Positions 55,601 to 64,000 of a stretch of 64,000 nucleotides of DNA are shown here, one piece after another. How positions within the stretch are numbered: the first letter of the stretch is position 1; the number at the start of each line of letters is the position of its first letter. The stretch is taken from assembly GCA_028753945.1 (NCBI GenBank), contig JAPNXP010000009.1, positions 3,658,001 through 3,722,000 on the forward strand. The letters are read 5' to 3'. The translations under genes and the position numbers were made by a program. Origin of the DNA: Hexactinellida sp. DTS-2022 (taxonomy: Eukaryota; Porifera; Hexactinellida). Under the pieces are notes generated by a model. The model searched no databases and was not told where the DNA came from. It was given only the letters and a program-made list of their open reading frames with translations.

Positions 55601-57509
55601 ATCAAGTTCAGAAGGGGGAATGGATCGCACTCTCTTCCAAACATGATTCGAAATGCTGTGGAGCCTGTTGCTCTCTTGAACTGAGTGTTGATAGAAAATA
55701 CAGCATATTGAAGCTTGTCTGGCCACTCAGCATCCTTTTCGAACTTCATTTTATTGGTTTTGCTAATTAAATCTGGGTTGATAAAAATCAAAAAAATCCG
55801 ATTTTTTTAATTTAAATCAGAATTTTGATTTTAATTGTTTTTTTTTGCAATCTATATCACACTGGCGTATATTATTTGGCTAATAGATTAATTACATTGT
55901 TAATGACTCATTATCAATGTAATTTGACTCATTATCAATGTATTTCTTTTCTTTTCGCAAAAAACAATAGACATAAAAAATCTGATTTAAATCAAAAAAG
56001 TCCGACTTTTTTTAATTTAAATCAGATTTCTTGATTAAAATCAGATTTTTGATTTAAATCATGTTTTTTATTAATAAAAATCATTGATTTAAATCAATGA
56101 TTTAAGTCAAACAACCCTGAATTAAATACCTTGTAATAAATTGGAATTCACTAGTGAAAACTGAATTTCACATACGTTTTGAGGATTTTGTTGTGCGCTT
56201 CTACTAGTCCATTACTTTGAGGGTGGTAGGCGGTGGTCTTACGATTGTCTACGTTCAATTTTTGATGTTAGCTTTGGAATTCCTTTTAAATGATAGACAT
56301 TATAAGGCAATTTATTTATATCTTAATTCTAAATTAAATCTATTGAACTTGATTATTGTATGCAAATACGTATATCTGATTGTCCAGATAGTATATTATC
56401 AATTAATTAAAGTGATAGGATACAACCAACTCCATAAGATTCAATTACTCAAATTAACAAATTGAATATCACCTTGCTGGTAAATTCTGGGCCCTGGTCG
56501 TGTTGAATGACGTGAGGAACACCATAGGTAAGATAGATTTCCTGCAGTTTGCTCAATACCTCTTTGGTTGTCATGGTCATTAGAGCACGAGCAACCACAA
56601 ACTTAGTTAGATAGCATACAATAACTAGTATGTGGTGAAATCCAAAGGAGTTTGCCGGCTTGTCACATACAAGGTCGATTCCACAATGTTTCCAAGGTTC
56701 TTCAGGTGGTGAAATGGGTTGAAGTTCTCGTTGAGGTTGGGGTGGGAGTGAAGCAGTTATTTGACACTGATGACAGGTTTTGATCTAGGAATAAACTTAA
56801 CTAAAAATACTGGCAATAGTTTTAAATAATTGATCACAATTGCTTACATAATTTTCAACGTCTTTGTATAATACCATCCAAGTGTACTTGCGAATAGCAT
56901 GAATAGTGGTTCGCATTCCAGCATGGGTTACATCATGGTAGTACTGAATAATCTCCAAAACTTCAGATTGAGTTGGTACTTGGAGGAATGTTTCTCTTCC
57001 GTTAGAATCGCGAACACACTGAAAAATTAATATGAGATAACTAATTTTTCAGATCGTCAGAATTTCAAACCCAATTCTTGTGTTCATATCAAAAATACTT
57101 ATTTTTTTATTAATTAACTCGTAATTCATTCATTAATTAATTAATAAGGGAACACAAACATGCATAAATGTTTGGAAGGGTTCGTTAAAATGTAACATTA
57201 CGCCAACAAGTTAGGGGGTGACTAGTAAAGTGTGATAACTAAGGCTTGCGCAAAAGCGTGACAAAAGAGAGGATTTTACGCATTACGCGGAACGGTTGCA
57301 ACCTAAACAACTTTACAACGTAAAGAACAGCTAACCTTGAATAGTTTGTCTCCTTCTTCAACTCTATATACAGTGCACTTAAGAATGAAAATATTCCTCC
57401 TTTGCTTCTTCAACTCTGAAGGGATAGTTTTCTTCTTCAGATATTCACGGAATTGTTCGAGTTCGACTGTATCCATTATTTCAAATTGGGTTTGACAGGT
57501 AATTTCCTA
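52700..57509 (-). CDS. Ginger-like integrase-transposase with C-terminal cysteine-peptidase-like domain
   Basis: Exons inferred from GT-AG joins (minus): 57509-57336, 57020-56848, 56784-56473, 56248-56176, 55762-55540, 55428-55253, 55109-54876, 54804-54735, 54244-about 52700; an earlier exon is possible. Domains: HHCC zinc (HDVTHAGMRTTIH, CHQC); DDE core with HCGIDLVCDKP (Asp), VIQHDQGPEFTSK (Asp), HPQSNGLVEAHNKILK (Glu); GPY/F-like FLGPYTVSEVTPS. The last exon has YNNIAQTNTCPLDNIIAIL (cysteine-box-like), CHQC and CNKC pairs, PPLLTIEIGHLP, then after a frameshift at an A8 run (about 53160) YELAGLSINLSNYFYSL and FYKFDS, resembling the His box of USP/USPL1-like proteases with Tyr where His is expected. 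Ginger1 transposases are known to carry OTU or Ulp1 protease tails. The C-terminal end is uncertain. Confidence 0.78.
55773..56119. mobile_element. 347-bp AAATCA-rich hAT MITE in an intron of the Ginger-like gene
   Basis: Ends CTGGGTTGATAAAAATC and CAGGGTTGTTTGAC (inwards), exact 8-bp duplication AATTAAAT (55765-55772, 56120-56127). It lies in the intron between 56176 and 55762, ending only about ten bases from the acceptor. Confidence 0.93.
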
Positions 57510-58275
57510 AAGCAAATACAAAGTCAGTTAGTTAGTAAACACTTGAAAAAGTTGTTAAATAGCATTCGAATTAATAAATGATGTCATTGTTATGGAGTAT
57601 TTACTTTGCAATAAACACTGAAGTTAATTGTACATACTCAAAATACGCCAGTACTCAAAATACGACAGACTCAAAATACGACAGTACTCAAAATACGTCG
57701 ATAAATTGGTTATCCATGGTTTGGATAATGAAAAGTACTCAAATACGACGGTACTCAAAATACGTCGAAACAGTGCTATGATCAGTGCAAAGGCTGGAAG
57801 GCTTAGAACTCCTCTTGAAAAATGTTCTCAAAGCGAACAACAAATAATTTTCCTAGAGATCTTCCCGAAATTATAATACCGATTAACAGTAGTGATTCAA
57901 CTAAGCCACCTGAAAAACGTTTATGTCATAAGATCATCCAGCCGAATTTGAATGACTTCACAATAAAGACTAACTCTCACCAGAAAGAAATCTCGACGAT
58001 CAAATTGCTCGCTTACTCTATGGGTGTAATCTACCTTTTAGCCTCGCTGAGAATGACGTATTCAAAAAGACAATTTCTATGCTCAGAACTGGTTATACAC
58101 CGCAGGGTTTTACACGCCTTAATCTTTTTACTCGCCATTAGCCTTGTTTTTTTTATATTTTAAGAAAAAATAGTATGGCAAGTAAGTTAAATTAAAAATG
58201 CGAAATTTAAAAATTAAGGCGAGTAAAATTCTTCAGGAGTGCAACAAAAAAAATTAAGGCTAGTAAATAATTTTA

Positions 58276-58480
58276 CAGTCAGGTCTGCATATTATGAACA
58301 AGATTTCGTCTGCTTAATATGAAGATTTTTATTATGAACAAATCCTACGGTCCCAATTTAACAACTTACATAGGGTTTGTATTAAGTGGTGTTCGCTTAT
58401 TATGAAGTCTCTCTATTATGAACACAATTTTGGTCCCTTGATAATAAAAGAACCTGACTGATAATAAAACAACCTGACTG
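58276..58480. mobile_element. Mariner-type MITE, CAGTCAGGTTC family, copy 3
   Basis: Reverse orientation copy flanked by TA, with the last 20 bp (ATAATAAAA(G/C)AACCTGACTG) duplicated at its right end. Confidence 0.88.
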
Positions 58481-58739
58481 TATTAAATGGAAAAAATTAA
58501 GGCGTGTAAAAATTAAGAAAAGTAAATTAAGGCGTGTAAAAAATTAACCCAATTGGTGCAAAAAGGTATAATATTAATAAAAAGCTCTATAAGTAGACAA
58601 CGAAAAAGTTAACAATGGTGTATTACATATAGTAAACAGTAATTGTGCAAAGTATCATGAAACAAATTGTGGTTAATCAACATATATCTATACTTAACTG
58701 AATTGAAGGTTATTATACGACGAGAAACCAATTTGATGA

Positions 58740-58995
58740 GCGAGAAAATCCCGAAGGCGAGTAAACCAATTGGGGTAGGACCGAAAAAAATTAAGGCGAG
58801 TAAACTAATTGGGGTTAGGACCGAAAAAATTAAGGCGAGTAAACCAATTGGGGTTAGGACCGGAAAAAATAAGGCGAGTAACCAATTAGGGGTAGGACCC
58901 AAAAAAATATGGCGAGTAAACCAATTGGGGGTAAGACCAAAAAAAATATAAGGCGAGTAAACCAATTGGGGCTAGGACAAAAAATATGGCGAGTA
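58740..58995 (+). repeat. Tandem array, ~42-bp unit, about six copies
   Basis: Units of GGCGAGTAAACCAATTGGGG followed by TTAGGACCGAAAAAAATTAA with small variations. Both strands stay open across it (58609-58965), a by-product of the repeat rather than a gene. Related single units TTAAGGCGAGTAAA lie at 58200-58260. Confidence 0.85.
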
Positions 58996-59208
58996 GATAT
59001 GGATGACCAAAAAAATTAAGCCGCCTTAATTTTTACACTCATTTTTTAGAACCCTGATACACCACCTACAAGGAAAAGTCTAGCTGGAGGTCTTCTTGAC
59101 AAGATATTTAATGAAGTAACCACCATGACTGCTTCAGTTCTGGAATGCAAGGATGTTACTCTAGTACAGGATGGGTGGAATGACATACACAACTCCCCTA
59201 TAATTGCC

Positions 59209-59707
59209 ACGGTTGCCGTGGGAATGGAATTTCCGTTCCCATTCCCATAGGAATCTTGTGGGAATCCCCATAAGGAATCTCCATGGGTTCCTATTCCTTA
59301 TATGGCAGTTCAGTTACCAGTGACTGAACACCATATTAGTAATCTGTTTTCAGATAGTGTTCAACTACAGATTTAGATTTAAATTATTCAAACTGAATAG
59401 GGGAGTATAATATAATAAATACGTAAAAACGAATTTAACTACCAAAGCAGATTCGTATCAATAGTAAAGCCTATATTAATTAAGGATGACCTAATGAAAC
59501 TATATTCGAATATCCCATGGGGATTCCTATGGGGGGGTCTACGACAATTCATCACGAACATTTCATCACGAACTATTCATCACTGTTAATAATGATCAAT
59601 CGTGATCAATTGTCGTGCTGCCCCTATGGGGATCCCGGCAGGGAAAAAATCAATAACATTCCAATCCCATGGGTATTCCCATTCCCACGGCAACTCTGGC
59701 CCGGCCC
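59209..59707. mobile_element. 499-bp MITE with GTTGCCGTGGGAATGG ends
   Basis: Inverted ends GTTGCCGTGGGAATGG, rich in GGGAATCCCCAT-type palindromes, with duplication TAATTGCC (59201-59208, 59708-59715). Splits the hAT gene just after QDGWND. Confidence 0.85.
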
Positions 59708-60601
59708 TAATTGCCCATTGTGTACATACAGGAGAAAGATCATATTTTCTGAATTCTGTTGACACTGGATCAAACAAGAAAACTGTACCTATTGTACTTC
59801 TTTAGCTATCGAAGCGACGAAAGAAGCAACTGATAAATTTGGGTTAAAGTTGTTGCTGTCGTTACTGACAATGAACACAAAATGCAGTCAATGCACTGCA
59901 AGTTGAAATTACTTGACATAACACTTTCAGTATACAGCTGTGCTTTCATTTATTGAACCTGTTGGGGAAGGTATCACCCCTTCGAAAATTATTTCTCGTA
60001 TAACAGAGATAAATAAATATTTTCGCAATCATCACAATCCTGGATCCCTCCTATCTGCACAAAAAGGATCTCTTAAGCCTCAATTACCAGTTGTGAAACA
60101 GGGAATAGTCAATTAGAGTGTATCAAGACATACCTAACAAATAGGCCTTTCCTTTTGAACATCCTGGCACAACATGAACATGTCTCGACTTGTCTATTGT
60201 AAACCTAATAAACAACGTTGGCCTTTATCGTGAGGCTAAAAATATTTATGACCAACTTAAACCGATTTCAATATCTTTGGACAGATTACAAGGAGAAAAG
60301 TCTAATATTGCAGACCTTGCGAAGAATGGATGAAATTACTCGTTAGACGAGCTGAAATTTCACCAAAGCAAAATTCAGCAAGGATTCAAACAAGCAATTA
60401 CACGTACTCACTTACTAGCCAACATGATCAATCCAAAGTACATGGGACAGAGGCTTTCATGTGAACAACATGAAGAAGCGAGGGTTTGCTTATTCTACTA
60501 AATGCTTCTCTTTTGCCGCAACTTTATCAACTTCAGGCAAAAGCAGCACCATTTCCCGCATCTATATTTGAATGTACAGATGCATTAGATCCGGCATGGC
60601 C

Positions 60602-61537
60602 TACTTAATATACGGCCGTGTATGTCACCGAAAAAAATAGAAGGCCAGTTTATAAATTTCATCCTAGGATACACTATGCCTTCTATTGTTATTTTTTGGG
60701 TTGTATATGGGGTAATCAACCATTGCGAGTCCAATGGAACCACTTTTGAGAATCTCAGATTTGTGGTTAAGCTGTTTAGGCGCCATTTCATGGTGACGGA
60801 ACAATTTATGGTAAATGAAAAAAAATTCAAATATCTTAAATTTCATTTTCTTCCTACTTTCTAATAATTTTATAATAGGAATACTAAATAGGGATATATT
60901 TCATACCCCAAAGGTTACTAAATCACAAAATGGCGACATTCTAAAAATTTTTAAAATTATAAATCAACCACATGCTAAATTACAAGTGGTATCCGAGTTA
61001 TAACTTAATATTTTCGTTATATATTTCATACACATTATATACAGTCAGGTTCATTTATTATGAACATTCAAGGGACCAAAAATTGTGTTCATAATAGAGA
61101 GACTTCATAATAAGCGAACTCAACTTAATACAAACCCTATGTAAATTATAAATTTGGGACCGTAGGGTTTGTTCATATTAAGAAATCTTCATATTAAGCA
61201 GACGAAATCTTGTTCATAATAAGCAGACCTGACTGTATTCGGAATTGTAAACTAAGTGTATTAGCAAATTATCTTCATTTTCTCGTAGTTCTTTAGACTC
61301 GAATTGTATATTTTGTATATTTGTTGTGTCATCATTAAATGGCGCCTAAACAGCTTAACGACAATCTGAGATTCTCAAAAGTGGTTCCATTGGACTCGCA
61401 ATGGTTGATTACCCCATATACAATCCAAATAATAACAACAGGAGGCATAATTTATCCTAGAATGAATTTATAAACTGGCCTTCTATTTTTTTTGCCTTCT
61501 CGGTGACCTACACGGCCGTATATTAAGTAGTCCATGG
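60602..61537. mobile_element. 0.94-kb element with ~210-bp inverted ends, no gene
   Basis: Ends TACTTAATATACGGCCGTGT (inwards on both sides); arms 60602-60810 and about 61330-61537 are near-identical inverted copies. Contains the CAGTCAGGTTC MITE copy 4. The target duplication is unclear. Class unknown. Confidence 0.8.
61042..61235. mobile_element. Mariner-type MITE, CAGTCAGGTTC family, copy 4
   Basis: 194 bp, TA on both sides, nearly identical to 18391-18582. Confidence 0.9.
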
Positions 61538-61857
61538 ATTAGGTAACGTGGTGGAAGACCATTAAAACATCGAAAAATATAGCTATCAATTTATTAATCT
61601 TACAGTCAAGTTCAGCAAGTATTGAAAGAATTTTCTCGAATTTTGGTTTAATTCAAACCCAACTAAGGAACAGATTGGGAATCGACAAAACCAGCAAATT
61701 AGTAACTTTTTAAAGAGAATTGAGAGATGTCAAGAATTAGATTGGTAACAAGAATAAAGGTTAATTAAACATCAATTTACTGTCATATTTTTCATCTATA
61801 TCTTTTCAACTAGTATTTATTCAGCATATTTATTATTATATATATATATATATATAT

Positions 61858-62973
61858 AGGGTGGCCATTGTCCAGTTTTTACCCTGGACAGTCCAGTTTT
61901 TTCGGCGAAATTTAGAAATTGTCCAGGTTTGTGATATGTCCAGTTTTTGTCCAGTTTTTCCCCAAAATTTGGAATCTGTCCAGTTTTTGTCATTTTCTTG
62001 ACCACCCAGTCATTTTATATAAGTAATATGACTAATCTTTGTCTTATATTCCATTATGTAATGATTTTAATTGCATGTGATTGCGGTATATTCGGTTATC
62101 GATAATTTTGTACAGGACTGGTCATTTTATATGGAACCATAACCCAACCTGAAATTCAAGTTTCATATTAGTATTCTCAAAATTACATCTTGCATGTCTA
62201 ATTGTTCAATATTTTTCTTATTATATATCTTGGAGTGATATCAAAATATTATTTTCCCAATCTCAAAAAAATAAATTTATATTTGGTCTCATTTGTATTC
62301 CTCATTTATCATAGAAATTTGTCAACTTCATTTCAACATTTGTATCCTTAATTTCAACATTTGTATTTATGTTTTCATTTTTTTTCACATGATATATCAG
62401 AATATTTAAAGTTCTTATTTAGTAATATTGTAGTAATTGGGCTTTAAATTATATGGGATAAGCTCACGGTAATACGAATTGGAAGGTAATACAGTAGATG
62501 TCGGATATAAGCACACCGGTTATAAACACATATCGGATATAAGGACACTATGTTGGGAAACGTTTGCCATATACCCTGTATAATTTATGTCGGTTATAAG
62601 CACATCAAGTGCAGTTCCCGACGATGTGCTTATAACCGGCATCCACTGACAGACAAATTTTGATAGTCCCCTGATTTAGATATTAACGAGAGTGCCTATA
62701 AACGGAGGTACATCTTCTATATTACTAAGTAGAATAGAGTATAAACATTGGCTTATCGTGAATTTGAGTGAACAATTTTAACATGAAATTTTCTACTCTT
62801 ATATACCAGAGTATGGAATATACAATTTTAGCACTTCCACGCTCATAATATGAGATTATTCGCGGTTTTATATTTGTCCAGGTTTTGGATTTTACGTGTC
62901 TAGGAATGTCCAGTTTTTTTGGCCAATAAATGGAAAATGTCCAGGTTTTCGGTCAAAGCCATCTGGCCACTCT
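61858..62973. mobile_element. GTCCAG-rich MITE with AGGGTGGCCA ends
   Basis: Ends AGGGTGGCCA and AGAGTGGCCA (inwards) next to TA repeats. Internal repeated TGTCCAGTTTTT at both ends. Interrupted by the GATGCCGG MITE at 62492-62648. Confidence 0.75.
62492..62648. mobile_element. Mariner-type MITE, GATGCCGG family, copy 3 (intact)
   Basis: 157 bp with ends CAGTAGATGTCGG and CAGTGGATGCCGG (inwards). Serves as the uninterrupted reference for copies 1 and 2. Confidence 0.85.
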
Positions 62974-63139
62974 ATATATATACAAGTTACAACTTATTAA
63001 ATATACAAGTAATATGCACGACTCAGCATGAGTATCACTCTTAGGGTTTGTCCAGTTCAGGAGTTCTGACCGGTTTTACCACATGGACAAAACCTGCCAA
63101 CCCTGATCTAAATTCATCATTCTGACCTTTTTCTTTTTC

Positions 63140-64000
63140 TTTGCCCTCGATATTTCTCTGCCTTGACTCACCGTCCAATATCGTTATCTACAACTTTTAT
63201 TATTTCACTAAGTGTGTCTATGTAAGTCCATATCATAGGATGACTAGTCTTTATTATCGGCTTAAGTTTTGCATGATAGCTCTCTGCTGAGGCATTGGAA
63301 AACATAGTAATGTCAAAAATTGAAAGTTCTTCGGGGTTAACTTGGTTTTGCAGACATTTTTTGAAATAAGTATTTAGTTTTTTTGAGTTGGAACATCTGA
63401 GGACTCTCCAAGGAAGGCATTTGAATAAAAGTGAAGGGCTTTTCAGAGGAGGTAAAGTGGTATTACCATAAGTTGTTTATTATTTTCGTCACTTCGGGGT
63501 TACTTCTAAAACTTTCACTTAGACCTAACTTCTGTGATTTAATCCATATTCGCTGAGTGAATTGAAACCAGCAACCATATAGTTTTATGTAGGATAAACT
63601 TGTTTAAGAGCATTTCTAGGAGCTGATTCCAATTTGACATAAAAAGTAGCATCAAACTGTATTGGTTACTTGTGTTAAGAATGTTCTCATTGCTTCTGAA
63701 AATAATATTGCCGCTGTTTGATTACCACATGTAACCGTAAATATGAAGTAGATTCCAAAATTTGTAGCTGACAACATATCGCAGAATTCTATAGCCGTAT
63801 CTGGAATTTTGGGATGCAACTTCCTCATTCGACCATACATTGATTATTCTACTTCGGGGAATGATATTTCGCATCCAGATGGAACGGTATTGGTTGTATC
63901 ATCAAAATCTTTCCTAAATTAGATTGAGATGTTTAGACAGTTTTTGCATTTAAGTTTGAGTTCATAAATAGCAGACTTGTATTCATTAATATTATGATTG
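63140..64000 (-). pseudogene. MULE transposase fragment, relative of the MULE-RING family
   Basis: Minus strand: NTVXFDATFYVK (first Asp region, with a deletion directly after), SAPRNALKQVYPT, GCWFQFTQRIWIKSQKLGLS, then NASAESYHAKLKPIIKTSHP and MIWTYIDTLSEIIKVVDNDI. These match the MULE-RING order (GCWFHHNQAIWKK, GAESYHAKINKNF, IWVFCETLNNIIVDTD) at moderate identity, so it is a diverged cousin. Upstream 63652-63840 is the N-terminal part. The fragment runs to the window end; no RING seen before 63140. Confidence 0.75.

Larger units (their letters stand above)
51345..57771 (-). mobile_element. Ginger-like transposon, 6.4 kb, repeat-array inverted ends
   Basis: Ends GTTTCGACGTATTTTGAGTA (inwards on both sides) with inverted arms of about 150 bp built from CGTATTTTGAGTACTG-type units (51345-51515, 57635-57771). 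The flanking AGTGCT (51339-51344, 57772-57777) is duplicated exactly, and removing the element restores the BED zinc finger of the surrounding hAT gene. One nine-exon gene on the minus strand encodes a Gypsy-type integrase with a peptidase-like tail. The known Ginger1 group has CCGG/CCGT 4-bp duplications, so a 6-bp AGTGCT site is unusual. No DNA polymerase or capsid gene, so not a Polinton. Confidence 0.85.
58103..59056. mobile_element. 954-bp hAT element with an internal satellite
   Basis: Ends CAGGGTTTTACACGCCTTAA and CAGGGTTCTAAAAAATGAG (inwards), 7-of-8 duplication ATACACCG/ATACACCA (58095-58102, 59057-59064). Contains the mariner MITE 58276-58480 and a tandem array at 58740-58995. No transposase. 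Confidence 0.88.
51190..61740 (+). pseudogene. hAT transposase gene split by four insertions
   Basis: Collinear pieces on the plus strand: 51241-51344 with PIDSVWTFTSKLKMVEN and, one frame over, CRKCSA; 57778-58102 with ISAKAGRLRTPLEKCSQ (the BED-type zinc finger is thus CRKC...RLRTPLEKC) and CNLPFSLAENDVFKKTISML then RTGYTP; 59065-59200 with PTRKSLAGGLLDKIFNEV and VTLVQDGWND; 59716-60600 badly decayed; 61600-61740 with SSSASIERIFSNFGLIQTQL (C-terminal dimerisation motif). Insertions: Ginger-like 51345-57771, hAT MITE 58103-59056, MITE 59209-59707, long-inverted-repeat element about 60602-61537. Several frameshifts and stops. Confidence 0.82.

Noticed and set aside
51345..57771. Polinton/Maverick, because of an integrase and 6-bp duplication
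   Set aside because: No protein-primed DNA polymerase, packaging ATPase or capsid frames, and only 6.4 kb long.
58609..58965. Repeat-rich proteins on both strands of the 42-bp array
   Set aside because: Open frames arise from a repeat unit length divisible by three without stops; no other coding sign.
1..64000. tRNA or rRNA genes
   Set aside because: No segment with recognisable A/B boxes in a cloverleaf or rRNA core sequence was noticed on reading; a tRNAscan-type search was not possible.

Overview
This is AT-rich nuclear DNA, most likely from an invertebrate animal. The evidence is spliced transposase genes with GT-AG introns, and a transposon mix typical of metazoans: RAG1-like/Transib, P/THAP, hAT, Merlin, MULE, Ginger/KRBA2-type integrase elements, Ty3/Gypsy and many MITEs. 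The species cannot be named from the sequence. Almost all recognisable coding DNA belongs to mobile elements nested inside one another. I see no rRNA, tRNA, CRISPR array or bacterial operon. The one clear non-transposon gene is an intact, uninterrupted 357-codon zinc-dependent dehydrogenase of the bacterial L-threonine 3-dehydrogenase type (38390-39463, minus).

Layout. 1-4336: a hAT transposase gene with one small intron, split by a complete RAG1-like (Transib-type) transposon at 347-3485. Its ends carry the heptamer CACAGTG, all three catalytic acidic residues are preserved, and the duplicated target is GC-rich. 4386-11373: an old Gypsy gag/protease remnant interrupted by a non-autonomous hAT (4480-10078, 8-bp duplication). 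That hAT contains a mariner-type MITE and a complete Ty3/Gypsy element (4956-9756). 11546-14329: a foldback element with a Helitron-like insertion, then the first copy of a MULE whose transposase ends in a RING finger. 14660-16044: P-like and Merlin transposase remnants. 17653-23094: a second MULE-RING copy, split by a P element (18165-21244, perfect 33-bp inverted ends) and a hAT MITE. 24150-26520: another broken P/THAP transposase. 27626-31293: an element with about 215-bp inverted ends and a decayed KRBA2/Ginger-type integrase, carrying a foldback element. 32.1-38.3 kb: a dispersed repeat family, a large foldback with nested MITEs and an 80-bp perfect palindrome, a 69-bp tandem repeat, and hairpin MITEs. 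38390-39463: the dehydrogenase. 39493-43165: a MITE split by a 3.3-kb long-inverted-repeat element without a recognisable gene. 46.0-48.1 kb: a second MULE family. 48884-51060: a third MULE-RING copy. 51.2-61.7 kb: one hAT transposase gene split by at least four insertions, the largest being a 6.4-kb Ginger-like transposon with a nine-exon integrase gene ending in a cysteine-peptidase-like domain. 61.8-64.0 kb: MITEs and a fourth MULE fragment.

The strongest leads are: the RAG1-like transposon with asymmetric ends (12 versus 21 bp between heptamer and the next shared block); the Ginger-like element with a deubiquitinase/SUMO-protease-like tail and an apparent 6-bp target duplication; the MULE with FLYWCH, DDE and RING domains and terminal arrays of a short motif; and the intronless bacterial-type dehydrogenase as a candidate horizontal transfer. 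Coordinates of insertions are exact where a matching target duplication was found and approximate otherwise. All family assignments come from reading motifs, not from database searches.
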